A DNA stretch of 64,000 bases from Nymphaea colorata. Lineage: Eukaryota; Streptophyta; Magnoliopsida; Nymphaeales; Nymphaeaceae. The stretch is taken from positions 3,170,704 through 3,234,703 of the forward strand of contig NC_045139.1 in NCBI RefSeq assembly GCF_008831285.2, written 5' to 3'. The notes under the pieces were generated by a model, which saw nothing but the letters and a program-made list of their open reading frames with translations, did no database searches and was not told where the DNA came from. This document shows, in pieces, positions 62,201-64,000 of this stretch. Within the stretch, counting starts at the first letter, position 1. Every line of letters begins with the position of its first letter. A program made the translations under genes and the position numbers.

Positions 62201-63804
62201 TTTTGATTTCCTTTTTTTTGAAAAAATAAATATGATTTCCATTCGATTCACTTGATTGATCTTTTAAGTTTCCCTTGTGTTTTGGGGATTTAAACGAGAC
62301 AGCGAGGCATTTTTTATAAAATTATGGCAAATATACAGTTGGGAATTTATAATTTGCAGAACAAAAAAAAAAAAAGATAAACAGTGATTTATTTCGCCCA
62401 CTTATTTTCATATTTATTTTTATTTGAAGAAAAATGAAAAAAGGAAAAACTAATAGGAGTATTGTGCAGGTGATGAAGAAATTAAAGAAACTTGATCTCT
62501 GTGCCAAGCAAATAACTGTTATGCCAGATTTTTGTTTTGCCCCTTACTTAGAGGAGTTGACTCTAAGAAATTGTGAGATGCTGACTGAAGTTCATGACTC
62601 GGTCGGGACTCTTGAGAACTTAAAGGTTCTACTGATAACAGGATGCAACGCATTGGAGGGACTTCCCCACACCATATGTCATTTAACTTCGCTGCAATGG
62701 CTTAAGCTTAGTCAGCATTTCGACCTCTCCTCTTCACCGGAAAAATTAAGGAGAATGGAGTTGCTCGAGAACCTTGGTCTTCGTGAAACCGGAATAAAGA
62801 GCATACTGACTTCAATAGAGAAGCTGCCTCAACTATATTTTGAATTAGAGAAGTCCTGCCCCGGCAGGGGCAAATTGACGGTGTCTGAGTGGGAGATTTC
62901 AAGCTCATGTTCCGAGTTGGTGACAGCTCTGTCGTCTTCTCATTTACATTCAGTGCAAAGACTTGTTATCACGGATGATCAAATTGAAGCGTTGCCAGAT
63001 TGTATAGCACAATTGCAAGAGCTTGAGTGCTTGGAAATAAAATGTCTGTCCCTCAAAGCCCTGCCTAAGTGGATTGGACAATTGAAACAACTCCGCACCT
63101 TTGCATTGGACTGCCACAATATTCCCCCATACATTGATGAGATGTGCTCATGGGAACACATTGAGATCTGGTTAAGGGTAAGATGCATTCAGTTGGAGCC
63201 AGTGACTTCCTCCATCCATGAACAAAAAAATGTAAAGTCCATCGACCATGATGCATCATTGGGAGGACTTCGGGAGTTATCGCTTAGCAGATTCAAGAAC
63301 ATCAGGTGCAGCTTGGATCTTTCGGAAACAGGAATTGTAGAACTCCCTCCATGGCTTGGGTGCTTCACAAATCTGGAGCATCTGAAATTGAGCAATATTA
63401 CGCAAAACGATGTTCTTCTCTCTGGGCTGTCACACTTGACATCATTGAAAGAGTTGGACTTGTCAGGGAGCAATTTCAAGAGCCTTCCTTCATGTATAAG
63501 CAGCTTCTCTAGACTTAAAATGCTTAATGTATCCGGATGCAAGCAGCTTCACACTATTCCTCACCTTTCCTCCTCTGTTCTACGAACGCTTAATTTTTCC
63601 AACTGCACCAATTTGAGAGCCTTACCAGACTTTTCAAATTTGCAACATCTAGGGAAATTATCTCTTGGGGGCTGCAACTCGCTCGAATGCATTCCTGGCT
63701 TTGAAACCATTGCAGAAAATATTTGGGATCTGGAATTGCCAGGGCCAAGTGGTGGGATACAGTGCAGCATCCTTAGCAATGATTTCAAGAACAAAGTGTT
63801 TATG
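56273..63804 (+). CDS. TIR-NB-ARC-LRR disease resistance protein, membrane-anchored (3' end outside window)
   Basis: Six exons join in frame: 56,273-56,910, 57,833-59,030, 59,228-59,524, 59,614-60,546, 60,664-61,596 and 62,470-63,804 (1,778 codons), ending at a donor TATG|GTACGT, so more lies beyond. The N-terminus is a hydrophobic anchor (about residues 2-19), then a Pro-rich linker and a TIR domain (about 68-205) with FDVFLSFRGEDTR, SKWCLREL (Glu143 at the NADase-glutamate position) and VFFDVDPSDV. NB-ARC follows with GMGGIGKTT (about 271-279), VLIILDDVD, SRIVITTRD, GLPLALEVFG, FLDIACFFIG and the MHD motif in FEMHDQIRDMG. The LRR region is three homologous exons plus further repeats. TNLs are intracellular immune receptors whose TIR makes NAD-derived signals on activation. 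The anchored layout recalls flax L6/M. A 30 bp duplication lies in the ARC2 region. All motifs look functional and there are no internal stops. Confidence 0.93.
59614..60546 (+). other. LRR module exon 1 of 3 (TNL exon 4)
   Basis: 311 codons between phase-0 introns. It opens VFDNLKVLDLSWTRITITPD and contains VEVHESVGQLKSL, LEKLPDTICQLTSL and LKSLPTGIGQLLKL. The order is the same as in the next two exons. Confidence 0.85.
60664..61596 (+). other. LRR module exon 2 of 3 (TNL exon 5)
   Basis: Also exactly 311 codons between phase-0 introns. It opens VFENLKILNLDGDPMNVTPS and contains IEVHESIGSLKKL, LERLPDNICELRSL and LKALPDSIGQLKDL, in register with exon 4. Confidence 0.85.
61597..62469 (+). other. 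TNL intron 5 (873 bp)
   Basis: An AT-rich intron between the second and third LRR modules, bounded by ACT|GTAAGC and TTGTGCAG. I see no LRR remnant or other coding sequence in it. A 15-base T run follows the donor. Confidence 0.7.
62470..63804 (+). other. LRR module exon 3 of 3 plus C-terminal LRRs (TNL exon 6)
   Basis: 445 codons. The first ~270 follow the module (VMKKLKKLDL, TEVHDSVGTLENL, LEGLPHTICHLTSL, LKALPKWIGQLKQL). The rest adds LRRs such as LDLSETGIVELPPWLG and LNFSNCTNLRALPDFSNLQ, then the start of a post-LRR domain (NDFKNKVFM) cut by the last visible donor. Confidence 0.85.
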
Positions 63805-64000
63805 GTACGTATGTATATATATATATATTATATATGCCCGATATGCCCTTTCTTTGAAGTTTTGTCATGTGTTCCTTCATAAGCCAATGCGTCATTTGTT
63901 AAGGGCATTTTAATCTTTCTAAAAAGGCCATTCTTTCCCCTTGTTTAATTTATTTTCTTTTTTATTATACGACTGTGTTTTTTGTACTTGTTTTGTGCGA
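63805..64000 (+). other. Start of TNL intron 6, cut by window end
   Basis: The sequence after the donor GTACGT is a TA run and T-rich DNA, as expected of an intron. In-frame reading runs only to a TAA at 63,880-63,882. TNLs of this type usually have a further C-terminal exon, which would lie outside the window. Confidence 0.5.

Overview
The window reads as nuclear DNA of a flowering plant. It is AT-rich and gene-poor, with spliced genes that have consensus GT-AG introns, peroxisome, chromatin and sugar-phosphate genes of plant type, many microsatellites and several families of non-autonomous DNA transposons. A TIR-NB-ARC-LRR resistance gene argues against grasses and other monocots. A eudicot, a magnoliid or an early-diverging angiosperm all fit, and I cannot place the species.

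Layout. Positions 1-6 kb are intergenic and repeat-bearing. A single-exon ribose-5-phosphate isomerase gene lies on the minus strand at 6.2-7.0 kb, with its promoter near 7.7 kb. From 8 to 23 kb there is no firm gene, only dispersed repeats, a CT-rich possible transcription unit (15.9-18.8 kb) and small tandem duplications. At 22,982-25,163 sits a 2.18 kb PIF/Harbinger-like element with imperfect terminal inverted repeats and a TAA duplication. It carries two spliced exons of an NADP-malic enzyme gene. A four-exon SWC5/BCNT homologue (28.1-30.1 kb, plus) follows. A seven-coding-exon PEX3 gene occupies 36.8-42.0 kb (minus); its exons join to exactly 378 codons including the stop.

From 45.1 to 50.5 kb there are two diverged, oppositely oriented copies of a small single-exon gene for a probable plastid membrane protein. 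The left copy has an in-frame TAG where the right copy has Glu. A 498 bp hAT-type element with a perfect 8 bp target duplication lies between them. A hAT (DUF659-type) relic lies at 52.8-53.7 kb.

The right end (56.3-63.8 kb, running out of the window) is a large TNL resistance gene with an N-terminal membrane anchor. Its LRR part is built from three successive exons that are copies of one ancestral LRR exon. Six exons give 1,778 codons before a final splice donor.

The genes do not form a pathway. They are ordinary housekeeping loci (carbon metabolism, H2A.Z deposition, peroxisome membrane assembly) separated by transposon-rich spacers, followed by a resistance gene that may belong to a larger cluster beyond the window. 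The least routine items are the gene-capturing PIF-like element, the exon-level LRR triplication, the nonsense-interrupted plastid-protein paralogue and a possible N-terminal extension of PEX3.
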